A DNA stretch of 64,000 bases from Mycolicibacterium sp. CBMA 247 (GTDB taxonomy: Bacteria > Actinomycetota > Actinomycetes > Mycobacteriales > Mycobacteriaceae): contig NZ_VTGX01000003.1 of assembly GCF_009729095.1 (NCBI RefSeq), positions 124,001-188,000 of the forward strand, in the 5' to 3' direction. The translations under genes were made by a program, and so were the position numbers. Each line of letters starts with the position of its first letter. Position 1 is the first letter of the stretch. Below are positions 41,751-50,006 of this stretch, in pieces. The notes beneath the pieces are model-generated. The model was not told the DNA's origin. It searched no databases and saw only the letters and a list, made by a program, of their open reading frames with translations.

Positions 41751-42842
41751 TCAGTCCTTGTTGGGCAGGAACAAAACTTTTGACGAGAAGACCGAGCGGT
41801 CGCCGAGCTGCTGCATCATGTCCGGCAGGGCCGACAGTGCCAGTTCGTGAGTGATCATGAACTCCCACTTGAGTTTTCCTTCGGCCATCATCTGAGCCGA
41901 GGTGCGCCACTCGTCGCCCGGGAACGGTGCCGAGAAGGAGTTCCACGAGCCGTGCAGACTGGTCTCCAGCCGCATGAACTTATTGAACGTGTCCTTGTCC
42001 AGCGTGACAGGTGCGTGCGGGATACCCACGAAGACCGCGTGTCCGTGCGGGCCGGTGAGATTGGCCGCCATATCGGCAGTCGCGGGAACCCCCGCGGACT
42101 CCAGCACGATGTCAAAGCCGCGTCCACCCAGGGCGCGCGCCTCCTCGACGCCTTGCACCGCGTGGGTGGCGCCGGCCTCACGAGCCATGGCGGCCTTCTC
42201 CTCGCTCAGGTCCACCGCCACGATCTCGCTGGCGCCGTGCAGCTTTGCCCATTGCACGGCGAACAGCCCGATCGGGCCCGCGCCGATGACCAGGACGCGG
42301 TGCCCGGCGCGCAGGTCGGTCTTCCACAATCCGTGCAGTGCGATGGCGGCGGGGTCCAGCATCGCGGCCGCGCGGGGATCGATGCCCGCGGGCAGTTTCA
42401 GCAGATTGCCGACCGGGCTGACGACGTACTGAGCGTAGGCGCCGTCGGATCTGCTGCCGAAGTAGTCGTAGTTCTCGCAGAGCCCGAATGCACCCTTGGC
42501 GCAGAATTCACAGTTGCGGCACGGGATCAGCGGGGGGACCGACACCAGTTCGCCGATCTCGAATCCGTCGACCCCTGCACCGAGTTCGGTCACCCAGCCG
42601 GAGAACTCGTGCCCGCAGATGATCGGCATGATGTAGCCGCCGTTTCGCAGCATCCGGGGGATGTCGGATCCGCACACTCCGCAGGCGGCCACGTTGAGCA
42701 GTACCTGACCGGGGCCAGGTTTGGGTACCGGCGCCTGTTCGACCCTGATGTCGCCGGGCGCGTACATCACCGCCGCGGTCATGGTGTCGGGCAGGGCCGG
42801 TGACGCCGACTCTGTTGCCGGGGCGGGGGCCTCGTTGGTCAT
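41751..42842 (-). CDS. GatD-like zinc-dependent polyol(-phosphate) dehydrogenase
   Basis: A 363-residue medium-chain dehydrogenase. Catalytic zinc ligands are Cys in ACGVCGSD and His in CGHEFSG; the structural-zinc cysteines are in PCRNCEFCAKGAFGLC. NAD-binding VIGAGPIGLFAV follows. It resembles galactitol-1-phosphate dehydrogenase GatD: CGSD-PR, YDYFGSRSDG and SWNSFSAPFPGDEW match that subfamily. Hence it may oxidise a polyol or a polyol phosphate made by the adjacent kinase. GAGGAGA precedes the ATG, 47 bp after the binding-protein gene. A proline/alanine-rich N-terminal extension of about 20 residues is unusual. Confidence 0.9.
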   Translation of the reverse strand: MTNEAPAPATESASPALPDTMTAAVMYAPGDIRVEQAPVPKPGPGQVLLNVAACGVCGSDIPRMLRNGGYIMPIICGHEFSGWVTELGAGVDGFEIGELVSVPPLIPCRNCEFCAKGAFGLCENYDYFGSRSDGAYAQYVVSPVGNLLKLPAGIDPRAAAMLDPAAIALHGLWKTDLRAGHRVLVIGAGPIGLFAVQWAKLHGASEIVAVDLSEEKAAMAREAGATHAVQGVEEARALGGRGFDIVLESAGVPATADMAANLTGPHGHAVFVGIPHAPVTLDKDTFNKFMRLETSLHGSWNSFSAPFPGDEWRTSAQMMAEGKLKWEFMITHELALSALPDMMQQLGDRSVFSSKVLFLPNKD

Positions 42843-42889
42843 CGAAGTTGTCTCCTCAAGTGTGGTCTGGCTGATGGGAATTGGACTGG

Positions 42890-43876
42890 CTATTTGGCGG
42901 CGGCGAAAGTGGTGTCACTCACCAGCGATTGCGCGTTGGACTTGTTGACCAAACTCGTTCCGGCATCGACGAAATCTGGAACCGACTTACCGCGGGCGAC
43001 CTTGACGGCAGTCTCGACGGCCAGCCGGCCTTCGGCGTTGGGGTCGTTGAGCGCGGTGGCGATGTACTGGTCGCCGTTGGCGATGGCGCGCACCGCCTCC
43101 ATCAGGCCGTCCACCCCGAAAACCTTGACATCGGTGCGGTGGTTCTCGGTGAGAACCTGCAAGGCACCCAACGCCATATCGTCGTTCTGGGCGTAGACCG
43201 CTTTCAGGTCGGGATGGGCCTGGAGCAGGTCCTGCATGGCGGTGACGGCCTTGGACCTGGTGTAGTCGCAGTACGGACCATCCACCACGGTGATGTTGGG
43301 CTGGGCCGATACCCCCGCCAGGAATCCATCGCGGCGGTCGCGTGCCACCGCGCCACCCGCGTCACCCTGAATCTGGATGATCTTGCCTCCGATCGGCCCG
43401 AGCGTGTCCACCGCTGCTTCACCGACCAGCTGGCCCATGGCCTTGTTGTCACGGCCGACGAACGCCGCGGCTCCCGATTCGACCGGCCGGTCGACGGTGA
43501 CGACCTTGATGCCCGCCGCCTTGGCGGCCGCCAGGGAAGGCGTCACGCCCTTCGGATCGACCGGATTGATCACCAGCACGTTGATCCCACGGGTGATCAG
43601 ATCCTGGACGTCGTTGTTCTGCTTGGTCACGTCGCCGTTGGCATCGGCATAGAAGAACTCGTTACCCTGCGCTTGAGCCTCGGCCTTGGCCGCATCTGTG
43701 AGCGCGACGTAGAAGGGGCTCTGCTGGGTTGCCTGGCTGAAGCCGATCTTCACCGGTCCGTCGACTACGGTGTTCGTGCTCTGGGCGGCGTTGTCACCCG
43801 GCACCGAACACGCGGAGAACGCCACGGCCATTGCGGCCCCGAGGGCGATTCCCGACAGGGCTTTTGCGATTCTCAC
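42890..43876 (-). CDS. Sugar-binding lipoprotein (RbsB-like)
   Basis: A 328-residue periplasmic-binding-protein type I lipoprotein. Signal peptide then lipobox FSAC with acylated Cys at about 23. The ribose-binding fold shows IGFSQATQQSPFYVAL, VINPVDPKGVTPSLAAAKAAGIKVVTVDRPV and YAQNDDMALGALQVL. GTG start with AGGAGG (43881-43886) upstream. First gene of the operon; it delivers the substrate to the permease/ATPase pair. The specificity could be pentose, hexose or polyol. Confidence 0.92.
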   Translation of the reverse strand: MRIAKALSGIALGAAMAVAFSACSVPGDNAAQSTNTVVDGPVKIGFSQATQQSPFYVALTDAAKAEAQAQGNEFFYADANGDVTKQNNDVQDLITRGINVLVINPVDPKGVTPSLAAAKAAGIKVVTVDRPVESGAAAFVGRDNKAMGQLVGEAAVDTLGPIGGKIIQIQGDAGGAVARDRRDGFLAGVSAQPNITVVDGPYCDYTRSKAVTAMQDLLQAHPDLKAVYAQNDDMALGALQVLTENHRTDVKVFGVDGLMEAVRAIANGDQYIATALNDPNAEGRLAVETAVKVARGKSVPDFVDAGTSLVNKSNAQSLVSDTTFAAAK

Positions 43877-43927
43877 CGTTCCTCCTAGCTGTGCGCGTCG
43901 TGGTTGGTGCCGCGCATGACGCCCATC

Positions 43928-43957
43928 ACGTTAGGAACGGAGAAGTGAGCGCGTCAA
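43928..43957 (-). promoter_or_regulatory. Sigma-A promoter of the sugar operon
   Basis: On the minus strand, TTGACG (43952-43957) is followed after 18 bases by TAACGT (43928-43933). This near-consensus promoter reads into the binding-lipoprotein gene and thus the whole seven-gene operon. Confidence 0.65.
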
Positions 43958-43959
43958 CA

Positions 43960-43987
43960 TATGCGCATAACTTTGCTCATATGAGCA
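43960..43987. promoter_or_regulatory. Two palindromic operators upstream of the sugar-operon -35
   Basis: TATGCGCATA (43960-43969) and the perfect 14-bp TGCTCATATGAGCA (43974-43987) lie with centres 16 bp apart, directly upstream of the -35 box. They are the likely binding sites of the operon's SorC regulator. Confidence 0.6.
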
Positions 43988-44045
43988 CACGCGTGGGTGA
44001 GAAGGCTCCTAACGATCAGGTACCGCCAGCCCGTCCCGCCGCGGA

Positions 44046-44669
44046 TCACGCCTCCGTCGCGAGCCGCACTCCGAATCCGACGAGTACCAGCCCGGTGAGG
44101 GTGTCCAGCCGCCGGCGTATCCGCGGTGTCTGCATCCAGCCCGCGATGGTGCCGGAGGCGGCCACCAGACCGGCGCAGTAGAACGCGGTCAGCACGATGA
44201 AGATCCCGCCCAGTGCAAGCGTGGCCCAGCCCACCGGATAACCGTGCGGCACGAATCCCGGCAGGAAGCTCAGGAAGAACACCCCGACCTTGGGGTTGAG
44301 GATGTCGGTGAGGAACCCGGCCGTGAAGCCGGGCCGCATCAAGCCATTTCGCTCAGCGTCCGGCTCGGCCACCTCGGTCACCGTCTGCCGCAATGAGCGC
44401 AGTGACTGCACACCCATCCACACCAGGTAGCAGGCGCCGGCGACCTTGAGCACCTCGTAGCCGATCTCGCTGGCCTGCAGCAGTGCGGCCAGTCCGATGG
44501 CCGCCGCGCCCACCCAGACCACCAGACCGCACAGCACACCCAGTGACGTCAGCACCCCGCTCCGGGTGCCGCCGCGCACCAGACTGCGCACAACCACCAG
44601 GGTGTCCGGCCCGGGCAGCAGCACCACGACGACTGCCGCCCCGATGAACGAGATGAGGCTGACCAGCAC
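44046..44669 (-). CDS. LysE/RhtB-family amino acid exporter
   Basis: A membrane exporter of about 207 residues with six helices. The N-terminal PGPDTLVVVRSLVRGGTRSGVLTSLG motif is characteristic of RhtB-type amino acid efflux proteins, as is NPKVGVFFLSFLPGF in the middle. The GTG at 44669 matches the usual family N-terminus; an in-frame ATG at 44723 would extend it by 18 non-hydrophobic residues. It is divergent from ppc, and the two promoters must overlap. Confidence 0.87.
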   Translation of the reverse strand: MLVSLISFIGAAVVVVLLPGPDTLVVVRSLVRGGTRSGVLTSLGVLCGLVVWVGAAAIGLAALLQASEIGYEVLKVAGACYLVWMGVQSLRSLRQTVTEVAEPDAERNGLMRPGFTAGFLTDILNPKVGVFFLSFLPGFVPHGYPVGWATLALGGIFIVLTAFYCAGLVAASGTIAGWMQTPRIRRRLDTLTGLVLVGFGVRLATEA

Positions 44670-44745
44670 CGGGCCATGGTAGACGCCGGTGCGCCCGGGC
44701 AGTCTCGTCATGCGCGCCCACACCGCGCCGTCGATACTTGATCAC

Positions 44746-47580
44746 ATGGCGGAGAGTGGACACGTGGACACCGCGCTCGATCCGATCGGTGCGGTTCAGC
44801 GCACTCCAGTGGGTCGCGAGGCCACCGAGCCGATGCGTGAGGACATCCGCTTGCTCGGCGCGATTCTCGGTGCCACCGTGCGCGAGCAGAACGGTGCCGA
44901 CGTCTTCGACCTGGTCGAGCGGGCCCGGGTGGAATCCTTCCGGGTCCGCCGGTCGGAAATCGACCGTGCTGAGCTGGCTGATCTGTTCACCGGCATCGAC
45001 GTTCGCCAGGCCATCCCCGTCATCCGCGCCTTCACTCATTTCGCGCTGCTGGCCAATGTCGCCGAGGACATCCACCGCGAACGACGCCGCGCGGTGCACG
45101 AGGCGGCCGGTGAACCGCCGCAGGACAGCAGTCTGGCTGCGACGTATCTCAAGCTGGACGAGGCGATCTCGTCCGCCGAATTGAGCTCGGCCGCCGTCGC
45201 CGACGGGTTGCGCGGCGCTCTCGTCGCGCCGGTGATCACCGCCCACCCGACCGAAACCCGACGCCGCACTGTCTTCGACACCCAGCACCGGGTCACCGAG
45301 CTGATGCGGCTGCGCCTGCACGGGCTGACCCGCACCGCAGACGGCCGCGATATCGAGGTGGAGTTGCGCCGCCACATCCTCACGCTGTGGCAGACCGCGC
45401 TGGTGCGATTGTCGCGGTTGAAGATCTCCGACGAGATCGAAACCGGGCTGCGGTACTACCCGGCGGCGTTCTTCGAGGTGATCCCGCGGGTCAACGCCGA
45501 GGTACGCACGGCGCTGCGGGCCCGCTGGCCCGGCGCGCATCTGCTGGAGCAGCCGATCCTGCGGCCGGGAAGCTGGATCGGCGGTGACCGTGACGGAAAT
45601 CCGAATGTCGATGCGGGAGTGGTGCGGCTGGCCACCGGACGTGCCGCCTACGTGGCATTCGCGCATTACTTCAGCGAGATCACCGCACTGGAAGAAGAGC
45701 TGTCGATGTCGGCGCGGCTGGTCACGGTCAGTGACGGGCTCACATCCCTGGCCGATGCCTGCCGTGAGCCGGCGCGTGCCGACGAGCCCTATCGGCGCGC
45801 ACTGCGGGTGATCCACGCCCGCCTGACCGCGACCGGGCGCGAAATCCTTGACGAGCAACCCGAACACGAGCTGGATATGGGCCTTGAGGCCTATCGCACG
45901 CCGGGGGAGTTCCTGGCCGATCTCGACACCGTGGATGTTTCGTTACGCACCAACGGCAGTGCGGTCCTGGCCGACGATCGGCTGGCCCGGCTGCGAGAAG
46001 CCCTGCGGGTCTTCGGGTTTCATCTGTGCGGCCTGGACATGCGGCAAAACTCCGAGGTGCACGAGCAGGTGGTCGCCGAGCTGCTGGCCTGGGCCGGAGT
46101 GCATCCCGACTACACCTCGCTGCCGGAATCGCAGCGGGTGGAACTGCTCGCCGGCGAGATCTCCACCCGACGTCCGCTGATCGGCGAGGGTGCAGAGCTG
46201 TCGGAGCTGGCCCGAAAGGAACTCGACATCGTCGGCGCCGCGGCGCGGGCGGTCACCGTCTTCGGTCCGCAGGCCGTGCCCAACTACATCATCTCGATGT
46301 GTCAGTCGGTGTCCGATCTGTTCGAAGCGGCGATCTTACTCAAAGAGGCCGGCCTGCTCGATGTTTCGGGCGCGGCCCACGGTGAGGTATACGCACCCGT
46401 TGGGATCGTGCCGCTGTTCGAAACCATCGACGATCTGCAGCGGGGTGCGTCGATCCTGCAGGAGGCGCTGGCGCTGCCGGTGTACCGCAGCATCGTCACC
46501 GCGCGCGGACAGCATCAAGAGGTGATGCTGGGTTATTCGGACTCCAACAAGGACGGCGGCTACCTGGCGGCGAACTGGGCGCTGTACCGCGCCGAACTGG
46601 ATCTCGTCGAAGCGGCGCGCAAGACCGGAATTCGGTTGCGCCTGTTCCACGGCCGGGGCGGTACCGTGGGCCGCGGTGGCGGGCCCAGCTACGACGCGAT
46701 CCTGGCGCAACCGCCAGGCGCGGTGAAGGGTTCGTTGCGGATCACTGAACAGGGCGAGGTGATCGCGGCAAAGTACGCCGAGCCGCGGATCGCGCACCGA
46801 AATCTGGAGACGCTGTTGGCCGCGACGCTGGAATCCACCCTGCTCGACGTCGAGGGACTGGGCGATGAAGCCGAACCGGCCTACCAGGTGCTCGATGAAC
46901 TGGCCGCCATGGCGCAACGAGCGTATGCCGAATTGGTACACGAGACACCGGGATTCGTCGAGTACTTCAAGGCGTCGACGCCGGTCAGCGAGATCGGCGC
47001 GCTCAACATCGGCAGCCGCCCCAGTTCACGCAAGCCGACCACGTCGATCGCCGATCTGCGGGCCATCCCGTGGGTGCTGGCCTGGAGCCAATCCCGGGTC
47101 ATGTTGCCCGGCTGGTACGGCACCGGCACGGCGTTTGAACGGTGGATCTCCGAGGATCCGGGGGAGGATGGGGGGCGGCTCACCGTCCTGCAGGATCTTT
47201 ACGAGCGCTGGCCGTTCTTCCGCACGGTGCTGTCGAATATGGCGCAGGTGCTGGCGAAGTCGGATATGGGCCTGGCGGCACGGTATTCCGAGCTGGTCGA
47301 CGACGGAGAACTGCGCGCCAGGGTGTTCGACAAGATCGTCGCCGAACACGACCGCACCATCGGCATGTACAAACTCATCACCGGTCAGGACGACCTGCTG
47401 GCAGACAACCCAGCGTTGGCCCGCTCGGTGTTCAACCGGTTCCCGTACCTCGAACCGCTCAATCACCTGCAGGTCGAATTGCTGCGCCGGTACCGGGCAG
47501 GCGATACCGACGAATTGGTGCAGCGCGGAATCCTGCTCACGATGAGCGGATTGGCGACGGCGCTTCGCAACAGCGGCTGA
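44746..47580 (+). CDS. ppc: Phosphoenolpyruvate carboxylase
   Basis: Anaplerotic carboxylation of PEP to oxaloacetate. 944 residues. Catalytic His167 is in VITAHPTETRRR; GGDRDGNPNV, YSDSNKDGGYLAANW and FHGRGGTVGRGGGP are the conserved substrate and catalytic motifs. The C-terminus ends RNSG, as in many bacterial enzymes. The ATG at 44746 lies seven bases after GATACT, a weaker -10-like box. It is absent from M. tuberculosis but present in environmental mycobacteria, which fits a fast-growing species. It ends seven bases before a convergent monooxygenase. Confidence 0.95.
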   Translation: MAESGHVDTALDPIGAVQRTPVGREATEPMREDIRLLGAILGATVREQNGADVFDLVERARVESFRVRRSEIDRAELADLFTGIDVRQAIPVIRAFTHFALLANVAEDIHRERRRAVHEAAGEPPQDSSLAATYLKLDEAISSAELSSAAVADGLRGALVAPVITAHPTETRRRTVFDTQHRVTELMRLRLHGLTRTADGRDIEVELRRHILTLWQTALVRLSRLKISDEIETGLRYYPAAFFEVIPRVNAEVRTALRARWPGAHLLEQPILRPGSWIGGDRDGNPNVDAGVVRLATGRAAYVAFAHYFSEITALEEELSMSARLVTVSDGLTSLADACREPARADEPYRRALRVIHARLTATGREILDEQPEHELDMGLEAYRTPGEFLADLDTVDVSLRTNGSAVLADDRLARLREALRVFGFHLCGLDMRQNSEVHEQVVAELLAWAGVHPDYTSLPESQRVELLAGEISTRRPLIGEGAELSELARKELDIVGAAARAVTVFGPQAVPNYIISMCQSVSDLFEAAILLKEAGLLDVSGAAHGEVYAPVGIVPLFETIDDLQRGASILQEALALPVYRSIVTARGQHQEVMLGYSDSNKDGGYLAANWALYRAELDLVEAARKTGIRLRLFHGRGGTVGRGGGPSYDAILAQPPGAVKGSLRITEQGEVIAAKYAEPRIAHRNLETLLAATLESTLLDVEGLGDEAEPAYQVLDELAAMAQRAYAELVHETPGFVEYFKASTPVSEIGALNIGSRPSSRKPTTSIADLRAIPWVLAWSQSRVMLPGWYGTGTAFERWISEDPGEDGGRLTVLQDLYERWPFFRTVLSNMAQVLAKSDMGLAARYSELVDDGELRARVFDKIVAEHDRTIGMYKLITGQDDLLADNPALARSVFNRFPYLEPLNHLQVELLRRYRAGDTDELVQRGILLTMSGLATALRNSG

Positions 47581-47587
47581 ATTGTTG

Positions 47588-48712
47588 CTAGCCGGCGAGG
47601 ATATCGGCGAGCCGCAGCGCGACGGTGGCCCGGCGGTCGGCGTAACCGCGTGCGGCACGCTGGATTTCCGCGGTCTGCTCCGTTCTGATGCGCTGGTAGC
47701 GCTGCAGCGCCTCGGTGTAGTCACCGTCGTGGACCGTGGCAATCTGTGCGGCCAGTTCGGCGGCGTCCTGAATCGCCTGGTTGGCGCCCTGTCCGCCGAA
47801 CGGCGTCATCGGGTGTGCCGCGTCGCCGAGCAGCGCGACCCGTGCGGTGGTCCATCGGTCGATCGGGTCCCGGTCGTACACCGGGTGCATGTAGACCGGG
47901 CTTGTCGCGGCACGCAGCATCTGACCGACCGCCGGATCGAACTCGCCGAACTGCGCAGCGAGCAGCGCCGGCTCGGCCTGGGCCGACCACAGTTGCAGCG
48001 GCGGCTCGTCCACCCCGAGGGTCGCGTCGACCGCCACTTGCCGACCGGCCCGCACCGGCATCGAGATGACGTGCTTGGCGTAATCCGCGGAATGCCAGGA
48101 CCGCAGCCGATCGTTGGGCGCCTCAAGGCATTCGGCGGGGCCGACGGCCCGGAAGATCACTGAGCCGCAGTAGTGAATCTCGTCGTTGCTGAAGATTTTC
48201 CGCACGGTCGATCGCAGGCCGTCGGCCGCGATCACCAGACCGGCCCGCAGTGTCTCACCACCGGTGAAGGTGAGCTCGACATGGTCTTCGCGTTCGGTGA
48301 TGCCGTCGAGCTGATGGCGCAGCCGGACGTTCTCGGAGCCGACCGCCGAGACCAACAGGTCGTGCAGATCGGCGCGGTGCACTGTCCGGGGGGATACGTC
48401 GGCGTCGGCGTATCCGAACCGGCCGTGCTCGGCGCCGGCCTCGGGGGCCGCCGCGTAGTCGGTGATCTTCTCCAGCCGACCCCGTTGATCCCGGTTCTCG
48501 AAGTATCGGGTGGCCGAGGAGATTTCGTTGAAAGAATCGACGATGGTCCACTGGTCCAACAGTCGCAGGGTCTGCGGCGAGATGCCGAGCGGGCCGCCGA
48601 CCTCCCCGAGCTCACGGGTCTTGTCGAAGACGATGGGGCGATGGCCCTGGTGCTGCAGTGCGACGGCGGCCGCCAGGCCGCCGAGGCCGGCGCCGATGAT
48701 TGCGATATCCAT
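47588..48712 (-). CDS. FAD-dependent aromatic-type monooxygenase (class A)
   Basis: A 374-residue flavoprotein hydroxylase of the PHBH/salicylate hydroxylase kind. FAD motifs: GAGLGGLAAAVAL at the N-terminus, VIAADGLRSTVR (DG motif), and LLGDAAHPMTPFGGQGANQAIQDA (GD motif), all intact. No fused thioredoxin-like domain. It is the third gene of a minus-strand unit starting with the MFS transporter (51313) and the family-5 binding protein, 16 bases after the latter. Likely role: hydroxylation of a small aromatic or heterocyclic compound handled by the transporter. Confidence 0.9.
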   Translation of the reverse strand: MDIAIIGAGLGGLAAAVALQHQGHRPIVFDKTRELGEVGGPLGISPQTLRLLDQWTIVDSFNEISSATRYFENRDQRGRLEKITDYAAAPEAGAEHGRFGYADADVSPRTVHRADLHDLLVSAVGSENVRLRHQLDGITEREDHVELTFTGGETLRAGLVIAADGLRSTVRKIFSNDEIHYCGSVIFRAVGPAECLEAPNDRLRSWHSADYAKHVISMPVRAGRQVAVDATLGVDEPPLQLWSAQAEPALLAAQFGEFDPAVGQMLRAATSPVYMHPVYDRDPIDRWTTARVALLGDAAHPMTPFGGQGANQAIQDAAELAAQIATVHDGDYTEALQRYQRIRTEQTAEIQRAARGYADRRATVALRLADILAG

Positions 48713-48728
48713 GGGATGCCTTTCTGGC

Positions 48729-50006
48729 TCAGGGGATCCGGGTCAGGGCTTCGGCGTCGAGGTAGACGCCGGACATCGTGCCCGGCCGGTGGCTGGTGAC
48801 AGTGCGGACATTGCAGAGCGGCAGCCACAGGCCGCTCTCGATGATGTGGCGTTGGATGTCGTGCACCATCTCGCGGCGGGCGTCGGGGTTCGCGCAGGCG
48901 AGTTGAGCGTTGAGCAGGGTGTCCACATCGTCGGGTTCGGTGCGGCGGTTCATATTCCGTTGCGCGACGGCGAACTGATAGCGCAGCAGATCGGGGTCCC
49001 TGCCGGTGAAGTAGAAGAACCGGAAGTCGTACTCGCCGGACTCCTGGCGGGTCCGCAGTTCGGGGAAGTCGACATCAGCGAGAACCAGCTCGATCCCGTG
49101 TTCGGCCCACTGTTCGGCAACGGCGGCCAGCACCGCCCCGTCGACGGGGGAGAAGGTGCTGTTGAACACCACCTCGAACGAGAGCCGTTGCACGCCTGCG
49201 GCGTCGAGTAGCCGGTGGGCCGTCGTCGGGTCGTAGGCGAGCTCGGCCGAGCAGTCCCGGTAGTGGGTGGTCGACGGTGTCAGCACCGAGGTGGCGACGG
49301 TGCAGCCGCCGGTGTTCAGGACCGGCTGCAGTGCGGGCCGGTCGATCAGCAGCGACAGTGCACGACGGACCCGGGGGTCGGTCAGCGGACCGCGGGAAGC
49401 ATTGGGGCACAACCCGTAACTGATTCCCGGGTTGTGCAGATGGGCGAGGTGGAAACCGTCGAGCACTCCGGCGTACAGGTCACCGGAATCGGTCTTGTGG
49501 AACATCAGTCGGCGAGATCCGTCGGTCAGCCCGCCCTTGACCGGACTCCACCGGCCGGTGCCGAGCCCCGGGGGCTTACGGATCGCCAGGTTCACACTGG
49601 CCAGCGACCGCAGGAACGCCGCGTTGTGGTGGGCGAAGTGAAACGTCACGGTGTGGCGTGCTGTTTCGATCCTGTCGAGTCCGGTGAGCATCGCGACCGC
49701 GGCCGGAAGAGGTGAAACCTGCTTCAGGGCAGTGACTTCGGTGAAGCTCCGGGCAACGATGTCTGGAGTGAGCGGTGTGCGGTCAGAGAAGAACTTGTCG
49801 GCGCGGATCGTCAGATCCAGGGTGAGCGGATCGTGGTAGCGCCACGAGGTGGCCAGCCACGGCACGAGCTCACCACTGACCGGGTCGACGTCGAGGAGGC
49901 TCTCATAGATCAGGCGGCAGAATGTTTTCGAGATGCTGTTGTACGCCAGCCGCGGATCGTCGGTGAGCTGGTCGGTGGGCCAGCCGAACGTGAGGTCGCG
50001 CATCAT
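48729..50006 (-). CDS. Family-5 solute-binding-like protein without signal peptide
   Basis: A 425-residue protein with the SBP_bac_5 (oligopeptide/nickel-binding) fold: LIYESLLDVDPVSGELVPWLATSW is the family's N-terminal motif, followed by RADKFFSDRTPLTPDIVARSF and DPRVRRALSLLIDRPAL. No signal peptide or lipobox is present, and none can be added because the ATG overlaps the MFS stop (ATGATG, four bases). No ABC permease or ATPase lies nearby. It may act as a cytosolic ligand sensor or chaperone, like the C-terminal half of SgrR, which is also found next to an MFS sugar exporter. No HTH is visible. Confidence 0.82.
   Translation of the reverse strand: MMRDLTFGWPTDQLTDDPRLAYNSISKTFCRLIYESLLDVDPVSGELVPWLATSWRYHDPLTLDLTIRADKFFSDRTPLTPDIVARSFTEVTALKQVSPLPAAVAMLTGLDRIETARHTVTFHFAHHNAAFLRSLASVNLAIRKPPGLGTGRWSPVKGGLTDGSRRLMFHKTDSGDLYAGVLDGFHLAHLHNPGISYGLCPNASRGPLTDPRVRRALSLLIDRPALQPVLNTGGCTVATSVLTPSTTHYRDCSAELAYDPTTAHRLLDAAGVQRLSFEVVFNSTFSPVDGAVLAAVAEQWAEHGIELVLADVDFPELRTRQESGEYDFRFFYFTGRDPDLLRYQFAVAQRNMNRRTEPDDVDTLLNAQLACANPDARREMVHDIQRHIIESGLWLPLCNVRTVTSHRPGTMSGVYLDAEALTRIP

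Noticed and set aside
35959..43876. AI-2 (lsr) operon, because of FGGY kinase, SorC regulator, RbsABC-type transporter and aldolase
   Set aside because: The GatD-like dehydrogenase and single permease do not match lsr; LsrF- and LsrG-type proteins are not seen, and the aldolase is DeoC-like. Similar architecture is not proof of AI-2 use.
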